Source: Georgfuchsia toluolica (GTDB lineage: Bacteria; Pseudomonadota; Gammaproteobacteria; Burkholderiales; Rhodocyclaceae). Taken from it: a stretch of 64,000 nt of DNA. The translations under genes and the position numbers were made by a program. Where the stretch lies: the NCBI RefSeq assembly GCF_907163265.1, contig NZ_CAJQUM010000001.1, positions 2,356,001 to 2,420,000 on the forward strand, read 5' to 3'. The notes beneath the pieces are model-generated. The model had not been told where the DNA came from and did no database searches. It saw nothing but the letters and a program-made list of their open reading frames with translations. Positions 25,952 through 36,337 of the stretch are shown piece after piece (within the stretch, counting starts at the first letter, position 1; each line of letters opens with the position of its first letter).

Positions 25952-26385
25952 AGGAACTGCGCCAGCAGGCGATCCGCCTGCTCGCCCGACGCGAACACAC
26001 CCATGCAGAGTTGCGCAAAAAACTTGAAGGCGAAGGCACGACCGCCGAAATCGACGCCGTGCTCGCCGATCTCGCCGGTTGCGGCTTGCTCTCGGATGAG
26101 CGTGCAACGGCCAGCTATCTGCGTGGCCACGGCGCACGCTTTGGTGCTGCCCGGCTCAAACAGACGCTGCGCGCCAAAGGTGTTGACGCCGACACCATCG
26201 CCGCAGGTTTGGAAAACGCGGAACTTCCGGGCGAACTCGAACGCGCCCGCGCCATCTGGCAGCGCAAGTTCCGCACTGCGCCGCGGGATCCGCACGAATG
26301 GGCGCGCCAGGTGCGGTTTCTGCAATCGCGCGGATTTTCCGTCGATGTCATACGCCGCTTGTTGAAGGGGCAGGATCCAGAGTGA
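25948..26385 (+). CDS. recX: RecA regulator RecX
   Basis: The 145-residue product has the repeated three-helix RecX pattern: [42 protein letters not shown] and a final [22 protein letters not shown]. RecX limits RecA filament extension. It overlaps recA by 4 bases (ATGA), the usual coupled arrangement. Confidence 0.92.
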   Translation: MKELRQQAIRLLARREHTHAELRKKLEGEGTTAEIDAVLADLAGCGLLSDERATASYLRGHGARFGAARLKQTLRAKGVDADTIAAGLENAELPGELERARAIWQRKFRTAPRDPHEWARQVRFLQSRGFSVDVIRRLLKGQDPE

Positions 26386-26387
26386 CC

Positions 26388-27143
<756 letters not shown>

Positions 27144-27161
27144 TGCTCCCCCCGCCAGGTT

Positions 27162-28610
27162 ATGAAACAGACGCTACAACTCAGACTTTCCCAACACCTG
27201 GCCCTGACGCCGCAGCTGCAGCAGTCGATTCGGTTGCTGCAGTTGTCTACTTTGGATCTCAATCAGGAAATCGAACAATTCCTGATAGCCAACCCGTTGC
27301 TTGAGCGTGACGAGCCCAATACCGACGGCGCCGCCTTCGTGCCGGCACAAGAGGCAATGCCCTCGCTGCAATCGAGCGAACAGCCTCCCGCCGAAAGTTC
27401 CAACAATGGCGCCGATGACGGCGAGGACACGCCTTGGAGCAATGAAAGCTTTTCCGGCGGCTCGCCGCGCGATGCCAACGACGAGGACAACGATTTCGCC
27501 GAGACGCAGACGGCAGTGTCCAGCCTGCGCGATCATCTTCTGGCGCAGTTGGGCATGACGCAACTGTCTGATCGTGACCGCGGTTTCGTGCACTTCATCG
27601 TCGAGGCACTCGATGAGGATGGCTATCTGGCGCAGCCGCTGGAAGATCTGGTGGCGGTATTGCCGGAGGGCTTTTGCGAGTCCGAGGAGGAAGCCCTCGA
27701 GGAATTGCGGATTGCCCTGCGTCATGTCCAGAGTCTTGATCCTTCTGGCGTCGGTGCGCGCAGCCCGCGCGAATGCCTGGAATTGCAATTGCATAACCTC
27801 GATACTGACGATGAAACCAGGCCGCTGCGCGAACTGTCGCTGGCCATTGTCAGTCATCATCTCGACCAACTGGCGGCGCGCGATTTCACCCGCATCCGCA
27901 AGGCGCTCGGCTGCGGCGATGAAGACCTGCGCGCGGCGCATGCGCTGATTCTTTCGCTCAATCCGCGGCCCGGCGCGCAATATTCGGCCTCCGAGGCGCG
28001 CTATGTGACTCCCGATGTCATGGTCAAGAAGCTGCGCGGCAAATGGACCGCCAGCCTCAATCGCGAGGCCATGCCGCGCCTGCGCATCAATCGCATGTAT
28101 GCCAACATCCTGCAGCGCAATCGTGGCAGCGGGCTGGCGGGGCAATTGCAGGAAGCGAAGTGGCTGATCAAGAACGTGCAGCAGCGCTTCGACACCATCC
28201 TGCGCGTGGCGCAGGCCATCGTCGACCGCCAGCGCGCATTTTTCGATCACGGCGAAGTGGCAATGCGCCCGCTCACATTGCGTGAAATCGCCGATGCCCT
28301 CAGCTTGCACGAATCGACCATCTCGCGCGTGACGACGCAGAAATACCTGTCCAGCCCGCGCGGAACGTTTGAACTCAAATATTTTTTCGGCAGTCACGTT
28401 GCCACCGACAGTGGCGGCGCGGCTTCCAGCACCGCGATCCGGGCGCTGATCAAGCAGTTGGTGAGCGCCGAGGACGGCCACAAGCCGCTCTCGGATGCCC
28501 GCATCGCGGAAATCCTCGGCGAGCAGGGAATCGTGGTGGCGCGGCGCACCGTCGCCAAGTACCGCGAGTCCCTGAGTATCCCGCCGGTTAACCTGCGCAA
28601 GTCGCTTTAA
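27162..28610 (+). CDS. rpoN: RNA polymerase sigma-54 factor
   Basis: This 482-residue protein has the glutamine-rich N-terminal activator region ([20 protein letters not shown]), an acidic variable stretch (about 45-105) and the C-terminal RpoN box [10 protein letters not shown]. It directs core polymerase to -24/-12 promoters that need an activator ATPase. It stands 18 bases after lptB and 10 bases before hpf, the standard order lptB-rpoN-hpf-ptsN. Confidence 0.97.
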   Translation: MKQTLQLRLSQHLALTPQLQQSIRLLQLSTLDLNQEIEQFLIANPLLERDEPNTDGAAFVPAQEAMPSLQSSEQPPAESSNNGADDGEDTPWSNESFSGGSPRDANDEDNDFAETQTAVSSLRDHLLAQLGMTQLSDRDRGFVHFIVEALDEDGYLAQPLEDLVAVLPEGFCESEEEALEELRIALRHVQSLDPSGVGARSPRECLELQLHNLDTDDETRPLRELSLAIVSHHLDQLAARDFTRIRKALGCGDEDLRAAHALILSLNPRPGAQYSASEARYVTPDVMVKKLRGKWTASLNREAMPRLRINRMYANILQRNRGSGLAGQLQEAKWLIKNVQQRFDTILRVAQAIVDRQRAFFDHGEVAMRPLTLREIADALSLHESTISRVTTQKYLSSPRGTFELKYFFGSHVATDSGGAASSTAIRALIKQLVSAEDGHKPLSDARIAEILGEQGIVVARRTVAKYRESLSIPPVNLRKSL

Positions 28611-28620
28611 GGGAGTCATC

Positions 28621-28941
28621 ATGAACATCAATATCACCGGACATCACATCGAAGTCACGCCTGCCATCCGCGACTATGCCACCTCGAAGCTGGATCGCGT
28701 CATCCGCCACTTCGATCACGTCATCAGCGTCCACGTCATTCTCTCGGTAGAAAAACTCTTGCAGAAGGCCGAGGTGACGCTGCATGTGAAAGGCAAGGAC
28801 ATCCACGCCTACGACACCGGCGCCGATTTGTATGCGTCGATCGACGCGGTTGCCGACAAACTGGTCCGCCAGGTGGTCAAGCACAAGGAAAAGGTGACCG
28901 ACCATCCGCACGACAAGCTCGCACCAGAAGCCGGGGAATAA
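28621..28941 (+). CDS. hpf: Ribosome hibernation promoting factor (short form)
   Basis: The 106-residue product begins MNINITGHHIEVTPAIRDY and has the beta-alpha-beta-beta-beta-alpha pattern of HPF/YfiA with a basic C-terminal helix. At this length it is the short type, which in gammaproteobacteria works with RMF to form 100S ribosomes. RBS AAGGGAG precedes the ATG. Confidence 0.93.
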   Translation: MNINITGHHIEVTPAIRDYATSKLDRVIRHFDHVISVHVILSVEKLLQKAEVTLHVKGKDIHAYDTGADLYASIDAVADKLVRQVVKHKEKVTDHPHDKLAPEAGE

Positions 28942-28992
28942 GCCGAATTGTCCGGGGTATACTGCGCCGTTTCTCATGGCCAACGCCTGCCG

Positions 28993-29451
28993 ATGAACCA
29001 GATCGCGAAAATCCTGCCTGTCTCAAACATCGTTATCGATCTTGACGTCAGCAGCAAGAAACGCGCGTTTGAGCAGGCCGGATTGCTGTTTGAAAATCAG
29101 AACGGCATCGCCCGGGCGACGGTGTTTGAGGCGCTGTTCGCGCGGGAAAAACTTGCTTCAACCGGCCTCGGTCAGGGCATCGCGATTCCGCATGGCCGCA
29201 TCAAGGGCCTCAAGGAAGCAGTGGGCGCCCTGTTTCGCCTCAAGGCTGCAGTGCCTTTCGATGCTCCCGACGGACTGCCGGTCAACCTGTTGTTCGTCCT
29301 GCTGGTGCCGGAAGCCGCCACCGAAAAACACCTGCATTTGCTGTCTGAACTGGCGCAGATGCTCTCCAGCAAGACATTCCGTGATCAACTGGCCGCCGCT
29401 CATGACGCAGCGGCCATCAAGGAGCTGATCGACCAATGCGTCGCCAACTGA
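28993..29451 (+). CDS. ptsN: Nitrogen-PTS enzyme IIA (EIIA-Ntr)
   Basis: From ATG 28993 the product has 152 residues with LGQGIAIPHGRIKGL, where the His of IPHGR is the phosphorylated residue. PtsN is the last carrier of the PTS-Ntr chain and regulates potassium, nitrogen and stress functions by protein contact. The upstream part of the frame (28948-28992) is outside the family. hprK follows with a 16-base overlap, giving a PTS-Ntr/HPr kinase pair typical of betaproteobacteria. Confidence 0.93.
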   Translation: MNQIAKILPVSNIVIDLDVSSKKRAFEQAGLLFENQNGIARATVFEALFAREKLASTGLGQGIAIPHGRIKGLKEAVGALFRLKAAVPFDAPDGLPVNLLFVLLVPEAATEKHLHLLSELAQMLSSKTFRDQLAAAHDAAAIKELIDQCVAN

Positions 29452-30389
29452 CCATCGCCGAGCTGTTCGATGAACGCCGCGACAAGCTGGCACTGACCCA
29501 TATCTGCGGCGATCTCAATCGCTCCATCACCCTCGGCCATGAAAGCAGTTCGCCGGCCGATATCGTCGGGCACCTCAACCTGATCCACCCCGACCGCTTG
29601 CAGGTGATTGGCGCTCCCGAGTGGGCATGGGCAGAGAAACACCCGACCGAGCGGCTGCGTCGCCCGATCGAGGGGATCATTGCCGCCAATTCACCCGGCA
29701 TTATCGTCGCCGATGGCAGTCCCCTGCCCGAATCGCTGATCGCAACGTGCAAGGCCGGCAACATGCCATTGTTCTCAACGCCGGTGCAGTCCGCCGTTGT
29801 CATTGACTCCTTGCGCAGCTATCTTTCGCGCAAGTTTGCCGAGACCGTCACGCTGCATGGCGTGTTCATGGACGTGCTCGGTATCGGCGTGCTGGTCACC
29901 GGAGACTCCGGCGTCGGCAAGAGCGAGCTCGGCCTGGAACTGATTTCGCGCGGCCATGGCCTGGTCGCCGATGATGTCGTGGAAGTGTCGTGCATCAGCC
30001 CCGATGCGCTGGAGGGGCGCTGCCCCGAACTGTTGCGCAACTTCATCGAAGTGCGCGGGCTGGGTCTGCTCAACGTGCGCACCGTATTCGGCGAGACGGC
30101 CTGCCGGCGCAAAATGCGCCTGCGTCTGATCACCCATTTGCAACGTCCTCTGGCCGGAGTTCCCCAGTCGGCGCGGCTGCCGCTCGACGCGCAGGAAGAA
30201 ATGATTCTTGGTGTGCCAATTCGCAAAGTGACGATTCCCGTCGCCGCCGGACGCAACCTGGCAGTATTGGTGGAGACGGCGGTGCGTTCGACCATCCTCA
30301 AATTGCGCGGCATCGACTGTATGCAGGAATTTCTTGACCGCCAGCAGGAGGCGCTGAATGCAGATCCCGGCGAACTATCCGGAACGTGA
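29436..30389 (+). CDS. hprK: HPr kinase/phosphorylase
   Basis: The 317-residue protein carries VTGDSGVGKSELGLELISRGH (P-loop near residue 157; quoted pieces overlap the Walker A) and the family signature FIEVRGLGLLNV. It phosphorylates and dephosphorylates a serine on HPr-like proteins. The frame overlaps the ptsN 3' end by 16 bases. rapZ, which often follows hprK, is not next; psiF is. Confidence 0.93.
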   Translation: MRRQLTIAELFDERRDKLALTHICGDLNRSITLGHESSSPADIVGHLNLIHPDRLQVIGAPEWAWAEKHPTERLRRPIEGIIAANSPGIIVADGSPLPESLIATCKAGNMPLFSTPVQSAVVIDSLRSYLSRKFAETVTLHGVFMDVLGIGVLVTGDSGVGKSELGLELISRGHGLVADDVVEVSCISPDALEGRCPELLRNFIEVRGLGLLNVRTVFGETACRRKMRLRLITHLQRPLAGVPQSARLPLDAQEEMILGVPIRKVTIPVAAGRNLAVLVETAVRSTILKLRGIDCMQEFLDRQQEALNADPGELSGT

Positions 30390-30447
30390 CAGGAAGCGGT
30401 AGAATCGCTCCCGGCATATGCCAATTAATTCTGCAAAGGAGATGCAC

Positions 30448-30795
30448 ATGAGCAAACTGATCGGCACGCTGGCAGCGGCGGCATTTGTGTTTGGCCTGCA
30501 GGGGCAGGCATTGGCCGCAACCACCCAGCAGAACAAGATGAAAACCTGTAATGCCGAGGCCAAGGAGAAGGCGCTCAAGGGCGATGAGCGCAAGGCCTTC
30601 ATGAAGGACTGTCTCTCGGCCAAGAAGGAAGGAGCCGCCGCAAAGACAGAAGAACCGGCTGCAAAGGCTGAAGATGCCAAAATAACGCAACAGGACAAGA
30701 TGAAGAGTTGCAACGCCGAAGCCAAGACCAAGGCGCTCAAGGGCGACGAGCGCAAGGCCTTCATGAAAGAATGTCTCTCCGCCGACAAGAAGTAG
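30448..30795 (+). CDS. psiF: PsiF-repeat periplasmic protein
   Basis: This 115-residue protein has a signal peptide (LIGTLAAAAFVFGLQGQALA, cleavage near 23) and two PsiF repeats: QQNKMKTCNAEAKEKALKGD and QQDKMKSCNAEAKTKALKGD, each ending RKAFMK(D/E)CLSA, joined by an Ala/Glu/Lys linker. PsiF is a phosphate-starvation-inducible protein of unknown activity. AAAGGAG sits 6 bases before ATG 30448. The gene ends just before a perfect terminator hairpin. Confidence 0.85.
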   Translation: MSKLIGTLAAAAFVFGLQGQALAATTQQNKMKTCNAEAKEKALKGDERKAFMKDCLSAKKEGAAAKTEEPAAKAEDAKITQQDKMKSCNAEAKTKALKGDERKAFMKECLSADKK

Positions 30796-30803
30796 TCTTT
30801 ACC

Positions 30804-30832
30804 AACCGGTTGCGCTGCAAAGTGCAACCGGT
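30804..30832 (+). terminator. Rho-independent terminator after psiF
   Basis: AACCGGTTGC (30804-30813) pairs perfectly with GCAACCGGTT (30823-30832) around a 9-base loop, followed by TTGATT. It lies between psiF and the PEBP gene. Confidence 0.65.
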
Positions 30833-30852
30833 TTGATTGAAAGGAGATGTCC

Positions 30853-31365
30853 ATGACTATTCCCGCAACTGCCACTGCCTTTACCCTGGAAAGCCCAGAC
30901 CTGCCCGCCGGCAAGCCCATTCCCGAGGACTTTGTCCTGAACGGTTTCGGCTGCACGGGCTGCAATGTTTCGCCGGCACTTGTCTGGAAGAATGCCCCGC
31001 CCGAAACGAAGAGCTTTGCCCTGACGGTATACGATCCCGATGCGCCGACCGGCAGCGGCTGGTGGCATTGGCTGGTGATCAATATCCCGGCTGATGCCAA
31101 AGAACTTGTGCGGGGGGCGGGCGATCCTTCTTCCGGCAAGGCACCTGCCGGATCGCTGCAAACGCGCACCGACTATGGCATGCCCGGCTGGGGCGGTCCC
31201 TGCCCGCCAGAGGGCGACAAACCGCATCGCTACATTTTCACTCTGCATGCATTGAAGACCGACAAGCTCGACCTGCCGCAGGATGCCCCCGGGGCGATGG
31301 TCGGCTACAACATCAATGGCAACACCATAGCCAAGGCCAGCTTCACCGCGCGCTACGGTCGCTAG
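30853..31365 (+). CDS. YbhB/YbcL-type phosphatidylethanolamine-binding (PEBP/Raf kinase inhibitor-like) protein
   Basis: The 170-residue product has NVSPALVWKNAP, YDPDAPTGSGWWHWLVINIP and GPCPPEGDKPHRYIFTLHAL, the ligand-pocket blocks of the PEBP family. The protein appears cytoplasmic. AAGGAG at 30841-30846 is too close to ATG 30847, so ATG 30853 is preferred. The role of bacterial members is not settled. Confidence 0.88.
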   Translation: MTIPATATAFTLESPDLPAGKPIPEDFVLNGFGCTGCNVSPALVWKNAPPETKSFALTVYDPDAPTGSGWWHWLVINIPADAKELVRGAGDPSSGKAPAGSLQTRTDYGMPGWGGPCPPEGDKPHRYIFTLHALKTDKLDLPQDAPGAMVGYNINGNTIAKASFTARYGR

Positions 31366-31403
31366 CAGAACGACACGGCGATATCGAAACATACAACAAG
31401 CAG

Positions 31404-31487
31404 CCGTCATTCCGGACGCCGCGTCAGCGGTGAGCCGGAATCCAGCGACTTTCAAGACCCTGGATTCCCGCCTGCGCGGGAATGACA
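31404..31487. repeat. Dispersed inverted repeat (CGTCATTCC type), copy 1
   Basis: It opens CGTCATTCCGG and closes with GGGAATGACA, so the ends are complementary, and the middle includes CCGGAATCC and CTGGATTCCCGCC. A second copy lies at 49011-49098. This is a widespread intergenic element in proteobacteria. It fills the gap between the PEBP gene and uppP. Confidence 0.75.
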
Positions 31488-31546
31488 ATAGTTTGGTGGC
31501 ACATTGCTCCGCGCCACTTATTTTTTGACTATTCAACTTCCCCGAC

Positions 31547-32371
31547 ATGGATATCGTCAGCATTGTTCACGCATTGATTCTCGGCGTCGTCGAAGGCCTG
31601 ACCGAGTTCCTGCCTGTCTCCAGTACCGGCCATCTTATCCTGGTCGGCGACCTGCTCCACTTCAATGATGACAAGGGCAAACTGTTCGAGGTCGTCATCC
31701 AGTCCGGCGCCATTTTTGCGCTGTGCTGGGAATACCGTGTGCGCATTGCCGCCGTGTTAAGCGGGCTGCCCAGCGACCGTGCGGCACAGCGCTTCACGCT
31801 GAACCTCGTCATCGCCTTCCTGCCGCTGGCGATTCTCGGCCTGTTGTTCCAGAAAACCATCAAGACACATCTGTTCCAGCCGCTGCCGGTGGCGCTGGCC
31901 TTCATCATCGGTGGTTTCGTCATCCTCTGGGCCGAGCGGCGCCAGCACAGGATTCGTGTCGACAGCGTGGATGAACTGGATGTCATCGACGCCTTCAAGC
32001 TTGGCTGCGCGCAGGCCTTCGCCCTGATCCCCGGCACCTCCCGCTCCGGCGCCACCATTATCGGCGGCTTGCTGTTCGGCCTGTCGCGCCGCGCCGCGAC
32101 CGAGTTCTCCTTCTTTCTCGCGATCCCCACCCTGCTCGCCGCCACCGCCTACGAGCTGTACAAGGAACGCGCCCTGCTCTCCACCGACGATCTGGGCATG
32201 TGGGCTACCGGTTTTGTCGCCGCCTTCGTCTCGGCATTCTTTTGTGTGCGCTGGCTGCTGCGCTATATCAGCAGCCACGACTTCACGTTATTCGCCTGGT
32301 ATCGCATCGCCTTCGGCATTGTCGTCATCGCCACCTGGAAACTCGACATGGTGAACTGGGCGGCGCCTTGA
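31547..32371 (+). CDS. uppP: Undecaprenyl-diphosphatase
   Basis: The 274-residue polytopic protein starts [20 protein letters not shown], the diagnostic BacA/UppP motif with catalytic Glu and Ser, and has [20 protein letters not shown], the second active-site motif with Arg. It recycles undecaprenyl pyrophosphate for peptidoglycan and O-antigen synthesis and gives bacitracin resistance when overexpressed. Confidence 0.96.
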   Translation: MDIVSIVHALILGVVEGLTEFLPVSSTGHLILVGDLLHFNDDKGKLFEVVIQSGAIFALCWEYRVRIAAVLSGLPSDRAAQRFTLNLVIAFLPLAILGLLFQKTIKTHLFQPLPVALAFIIGGFVILWAERRQHRIRVDSVDELDVIDAFKLGCAQAFALIPGTSRSGATIIGGLLFGLSRRAATEFSFFLAIPTLLAATAYELYKERALLSTDDLGMWATGFVAAFVSAFFCVRWLLRYISSHDFTLFAWYRIAFGIVVIATWKLDMVNWAAP

Positions 32372-32410
32372 TCTATTGCAAATTTCATAAATCAAGGTAA
32401 ATATGGCAAC

Positions 32411-32507
32411 CGTCATCCCACAGGGATTCCCTTCGGTCATCGCAAGAGCCACTCACCCGTGGCGATCCACCGCTGGATTGCCGCGCCCCTCCGAGGCTCG
32501 CAATGAC
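32411..32507. repeat. Dispersed repeat between uppP and the DUF1329 gene
   Basis: It opens CGTCATCCCACAGGG and ends GAGGCTCGCAATGAC, which is the complement of the common GTCATTGCGAGC repeat family. The remaining sequence of the 371-base gap (32372-32742) shows no gene; the DUF1329 ribosome-binding site (AAGG) is at its right end. Confidence 0.5.
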
Positions 32508-32742
32508 AAACCGGGCAACAAGGACTAGATCAAGACAGTACAACAATTGCATAAATGCAATATGTATTTGCCAATTCAATCCAGATAAACCGATTTGGTG
32601 TAGATGCTAAAAATGAGTGTGTCCCTTATTATTGATGGGCTGCCACGTGCGTAGTGGCCAGCGACGAACCTGTCCATTCCCTTCTCGCCATAGTAGGCGT
32701 ATCGCATTAACCTGATAGCACAACAGCATTGGAGTCATAAGG

Positions 32743-34041
32743 ATGAACCGATATATTGGTGTGTTCTGGCTGCTTGTCGCACTTGGTAGCGGTGCGGTTG
32801 CTGCAAGTTCGGATGACCTGGAACAATCGTTTAACCCCTACCGATCGGGCTACCCAAAGTTCCCTGGCCTTGTCGCCGGTACCGTTATCCGCAAGAACAA
32901 TGTCGAGCAGTTCAAGGAGGCAATTGACCCCGGTCTCTACTTGACCATCAAGAATGGTTGGCAGGAAGTGAAGGTGATGCCGACCACGGCCCTCCCGGTC
33001 GATCCAGCGAAGTTGGAAGCAACCCGTAAGAGCATGGGCAAGACCAGCTTGGGACCCAGAAGCGGGGACATCGAAGCTTATGGCGCAGGCCGGCCATTCA
33101 TTGAGGAGCCAGATATCAAGGATCCCCGTGCCGGAGAAAAGTTAGCCTTGAATTTCAAGTACAGCGCAGGCGTTGGCGAAAACGCCACAATTTTTCCATT
33201 CTATTGGCGCTACCGCGACATGAGGACCGGGAACGTGGAGCGCACGGTCAACTTCAGCTTTCATTTTCTCAAATACAAGCACCGCACACGCGACCCGGCG
33301 CCAGAAATCACACCAAATCCCGCCAATTTGTTTTTGGGAATTTACGCCAGGGTGTTGGCGCCGCTGGATCTGAAAGATACGCAACTGCTGATTCATCGCT
33401 ATGACGACGACCACAGGATAGACGACGCCTACATGTACTTCGGTTTTCAGCGGAGAGTACGCCGTCTGGCAACAGGTCAGACGACCGATGCCTTCCTTGG
33501 GTCGGATGTGATGATCGAGGATTTCGAAGGCTACAACGCGCAAATTTCGGATATGAAATGGGCCTACCGCGGTAGCCAGATCCTGCTGCTGCCAATCTTC
33601 AATCACAATGAGTTGTCGCTCGCCAGCGACATGCCGACCGAGGCCGATGGTTACCGCTTTGTAAACTTCAGCGGCTACGGCGGCTGTTTTCCGGATGTGA
33701 CTTGGCAGCTACGCAAGGTGTTCGTTCTTGAAGCGGTACCACTCGCAGCCGGTCATCCAGTCAGCAAGCGCATTTTCTACCTGGACGCCCAGTCCATGCA
33801 AATCAGCCGAGCACTGATTTACGATCGCAGGGGGGAACTATGGAAGATCGGGACTCTCGGCAAGACTCACCCAGATTTTCATCTGCCCGAGAACAAGGGT
33901 ACCGGCACGCCGATTGACGATGCCTTCTCTGCGGTCGATGTCCAGGCTATGCACTGCACGACGGGCCAGTTCAAGAGCCGGGTTGATGCTACGGTTAACC
34001 GTCCGTCACTGTTTCAGGTTCAGAACATGCGCGGAGATTGA
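32743..34041 (+). CDS. DUF1329 domain exported protein
   Basis: This 432-residue protein has a signal peptide (hydrophobic 5-20) and the DUF1329 pattern: NPYRSGYP... near the start, repeated aromatic beta-strand stretches, YGGCFPDVTWQLRKVFVLEA and HPVSKRIFYLDAQSMQISRA. Family members are outer-membrane or periplasmic proteins, often beside RND or MMPL-like transporters; their function is unknown. No transporter gene is adjacent here. Confidence 0.8.
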   Translation: MNRYIGVFWLLVALGSGAVAASSDDLEQSFNPYRSGYPKFPGLVAGTVIRKNNVEQFKEAIDPGLYLTIKNGWQEVKVMPTTALPVDPAKLEATRKSMGKTSLGPRSGDIEAYGAGRPFIEEPDIKDPRAGEKLALNFKYSAGVGENATIFPFYWRYRDMRTGNVERTVNFSFHFLKYKHRTRDPAPEITPNPANLFLGIYARVLAPLDLKDTQLLIHRYDDDHRIDDAYMYFGFQRRVRRLATGQTTDAFLGSDVMIEDFEGYNAQISDMKWAYRGSQILLLPIFNHNELSLASDMPTEADGYRFVNFSGYGGCFPDVTWQLRKVFVLEAVPLAAGHPVSKRIFYLDAQSMQISRALIYDRRGELWKIGTLGKTHPDFHLPENKGTGTPIDDAFSAVDVQAMHCTTGQFKSRVDATVNRPSLFQVQNMRGD

Positions 34042-34170
34042 TGCCAATGAAGTGTAGTAATGGGGGGGAAGGCCACGATTTTTCTTCTATTGGGACGGCG
34101 CTCGTATGAAGCATGAGTGGTGATGAACGAGCAGTGCCCGGCGTCAGACGTGCGGTTTGTGGCGACGATA

Positions 34171-34197
34171 TTGCCGCCGTTGGCGCCACGCTATAAT
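34171..34197 (+). promoter_or_regulatory. Possible promoter of the RNB exoribonuclease gene
   Basis: TTGCCG (34171-34176) and TATAAT (34192-34197) are separated by 15 bases, 61 bases before the start codon. The -10 hexamer is perfect; the spacer is short. Otherwise 34042-34258 shows nothing. Confidence 0.35.
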
Positions 34198-34258
34198 CCG
34201 CGCCCCTGACGAAAATGCGCGGGTTTGATGTCTTGACTGCCCCGTCCGCGCCAGCCCG

Positions 34259-36328
34259 ATGAACATCCTGTTTGAAGACGAAGGCAGCTTCAAGGCTGGC
34301 CACATCCTTGCCGACAACAACACCTCCTTGCAGGTCGAGTTGCCCGGCGGCAAGCGGGTCAAGGTCAAGGCGGCCAACGTGCTGCTGCACTTTGCCCAGC
34401 CCAGTGCGGCAGAGTTGATCAAAGCCGCCGAAGAAGCTGCCGCCGCAATGGACACCGACTTCCTCTGGGAAGCCTGTCCCGACCAGGAATTCGGCTTCGA
34501 GGAATTCGCCGCCGATTATTACGGCCACGCACCGGGTGCGGTGGAAGCTACCGCACTGCTGTTGCGCCTGCATGCCGCGCCGATGTATTTCCATCGCAAG
34601 GGCAAGGGACGCTTCCGCAAGGCGCCGTCCGAGATTTTGCAGGCTGCACTGGCAGGGCAAGAGAAAAAGCGGCAGCAGGCACTTACCGTCGAACGCATGG
34701 TCGCGGACCTCAAGGCCGGCAAGCTGCCCGACGAGTTTGTGTCGATGCTGCCGCAACTGCTCTACAAGCCGGACCGCAACCGCCTGGAGACCAAGGCGTT
34801 GGAGACCGCCTGTGCCGAGAGCGGGCTTTCGGTCGCTGCCCTGATGCAGCAATGTGGCGCGATCCGCGATACGCACGAATATCACCTCGGCCGTTTCCTG
34901 TTCGAGTATTTCCCGCAGGGAACGGGATTTCCTCCTTACGAGATGCCGTCAAATAACAATGGCGCGCAGCGCCCTGATAGTCACCCCCTTCCATGGGGCG
35001 AGGGTGGGGTTTCGAGGAGCAATGCTCCGAGCCAACCGAGCGGGCGAGCTGTGCAAAGCGAGCCCTCCGGGGGGCGGGGGGAAGGCAAACAATATGGCGA
35101 TGGGGAAGGACTTGAACTGAGCATGGCGAATGTTCAAGCCTTCTCAATCGACGACGCCCATACAACAGAGATCGATGATGCCTTCTCCATCGAGGTGTTG
35201 CCGGATGGCAGCCTGCGCGTTGGCATCCACATCGCCGCGCCGGGGCTGGGCGTGACGCCCGATTCGACATTGGGCCAGGTCGCGCGTGCACGACTGTCCA
35301 CCGTCTACATGCCGGGGCGCAAGATCACCATGCTGCCCGAAGTTGTGGTCGAGCGCTTCACGCTCGCGGCGGGGCAAACGGTACCCGCGCTGTCGCTCTA
35401 TCTCGATGTCGCGCCCGATCTCAAGCTGCGCGGCCACGAGACGCGCATCGAGCGCGTGCCGGTGGTGGCCAACCTGCGCCACCACGACATCGAGCCGCTG
35501 TTCAACGCCGAGACGCTGGCCGCGGGCCTCGCCGAGTTTCCCTTCAGCGACGAACTGCGCCGCCTGTGGGAACTCGCCACCGTGCTTGAAGCCGGCCGCG
35601 GCAAGGCGGGCGCGGCGGCGCAGCGCAAGGACTACAACTTCCATGTCGACTGGAACGCCGACACGGCGCTGGGCAAGGGCCACGTCGAGATCGACGAGCG
35701 CCCGCGCGGCAGCCCGCTCGACATGCTGGTCGCCGAACTCATGATTGTCGCCAACTCCACCTGGGGGGCGCTGCTGCGCGATGCCGGTGTGGCCGGCCTG
35801 TATCGCGCCCAGAGCGCAGGCAAGGTACGCATGACCACCGTCGCTGCAGCCCATGAAGGCCTCGGCGTCGATTGCTATGCCTGGTCGTCGTCGCCGCTGC
35901 GCCGCTACGTTGATCTCGTCAATCAATGGCAGCTCATTGCGCTGCTGCAGCAGACGCCGCCGCCATTCACTGCGAAGTCGGAGGCCTTGCTCTCGGCACT
36001 GCGCGATTTCGAACTGACCTACGCCGCCTATGCCGAATTCCAGCGCGGCATGGAACATTACTGGTGTTTGCGCGCACTCATGCAGAACGCGCGTGATACC
36101 TTAACGGCACGGGTGGTGCGTGAAAACCTGGTGGTGCTGGAAGACATGCCGCTGTTCATGCGCCTGCCCTCGCTGCCGGCACTCGATCGCGGCACGCGCG
36201 TCAGCATCGAGATCGAAAAAATCGATCTGCTCGATGCCGCCATTCGCGCCCGATACGTGGAATTGTTGGCATCAGATGCCACTGATGTCGCTTTAGAAGC
36301 AGCCGAAGAGGGGGAGGGCGGAGAGTAA
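34259..36328 (+). CDS. RNB-family exoribonuclease (RNase II-like)
   Basis: This 689-residue protein has an N-terminal RNase II-like beta-barrel (about 1-80), a helical linker and an RNB catalytic domain from about 295: AFSIDDAHTTEIDDAFSIE supplies the acidic metal-binding residues, and YAWSSSPLRRYVDLVNQWQL the conserved RYxD block. It degrades RNA 3' to 5'. Residues about 231-285 (MPSNNNGAQRP... to ...GDGEGL) do not belong to the family and are encoded by a G/C-rich dispersed repeat inserted in frame between the linker and catalytic domain. The catalytic residues are intact, so it may still work. Confidence 0.85.
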   Translation: MNILFEDEGSFKAGHILADNNTSLQVELPGGKRVKVKAANVLLHFAQPSAAELIKAAEEAAAAMDTDFLWEACPDQEFGFEEFAADYYGHAPGAVEATALLLRLHAAPMYFHRKGKGRFRKAPSEILQAALAGQEKKRQQALTVERMVADLKAGKLPDEFVSMLPQLLYKPDRNRLETKALETACAESGLSVAALMQQCGAIRDTHEYHLGRFLFEYFPQGTGFPPYEMPSNNNGAQRPDSHPLPWGEGGVSRSNAPSQPSGRAVQSEPSGGRGEGKQYGDGEGLELSMANVQAFSIDDAHTTEIDDAFSIEVLPDGSLRVGIHIAAPGLGVTPDSTLGQVARARLSTVYMPGRKITMLPEVVVERFTLAAGQTVPALSLYLDVAPDLKLRGHETRIERVPVVANLRHHDIEPLFNAETLAAGLAEFPFSDELRRLWELATVLEAGRGKAGAAAQRKDYNFHVDWNADTALGKGHVEIDERPRGSPLDMLVAELMIVANSTWGALLRDAGVAGLYRAQSAGKVRMTTVAAAHEGLGVDCYAWSSSPLRRYVDLVNQWQLIALLQQTPPPFTAKSEALLSALRDFELTYAAYAEFQRGMEHYWCLRALMQNARDTLTARVVRENLVVLEDMPLFMRLPSLPALDRGTRVSIEIEKIDLLDAAIRARYVELLASDATDVALEAAEEGEGGE
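34950..35113. repeat. Dispersed G/C-rich repeat inserted in frame inside the RNB gene
   Basis: The insert holds CCCCTTCCATGGGGCGAGGG at its left and CCCTCCGGGGGGCGGGGG at its right, in the style of the palindromic repeats at 20128-20165 and 20533-20570. It adds about 55 Gly/Pro/Ser/Arg-rich residues and keeps the frame. Confidence 0.7.
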
Positions 36329-36337
36329 AATCTCCAC

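Noticed and set aside
27174-28637. 487-residue minus-strand frame opposite rpoN
   Set aside because: rpoN is unambiguous (RpoN box); the complementary frame is open because of high GC.
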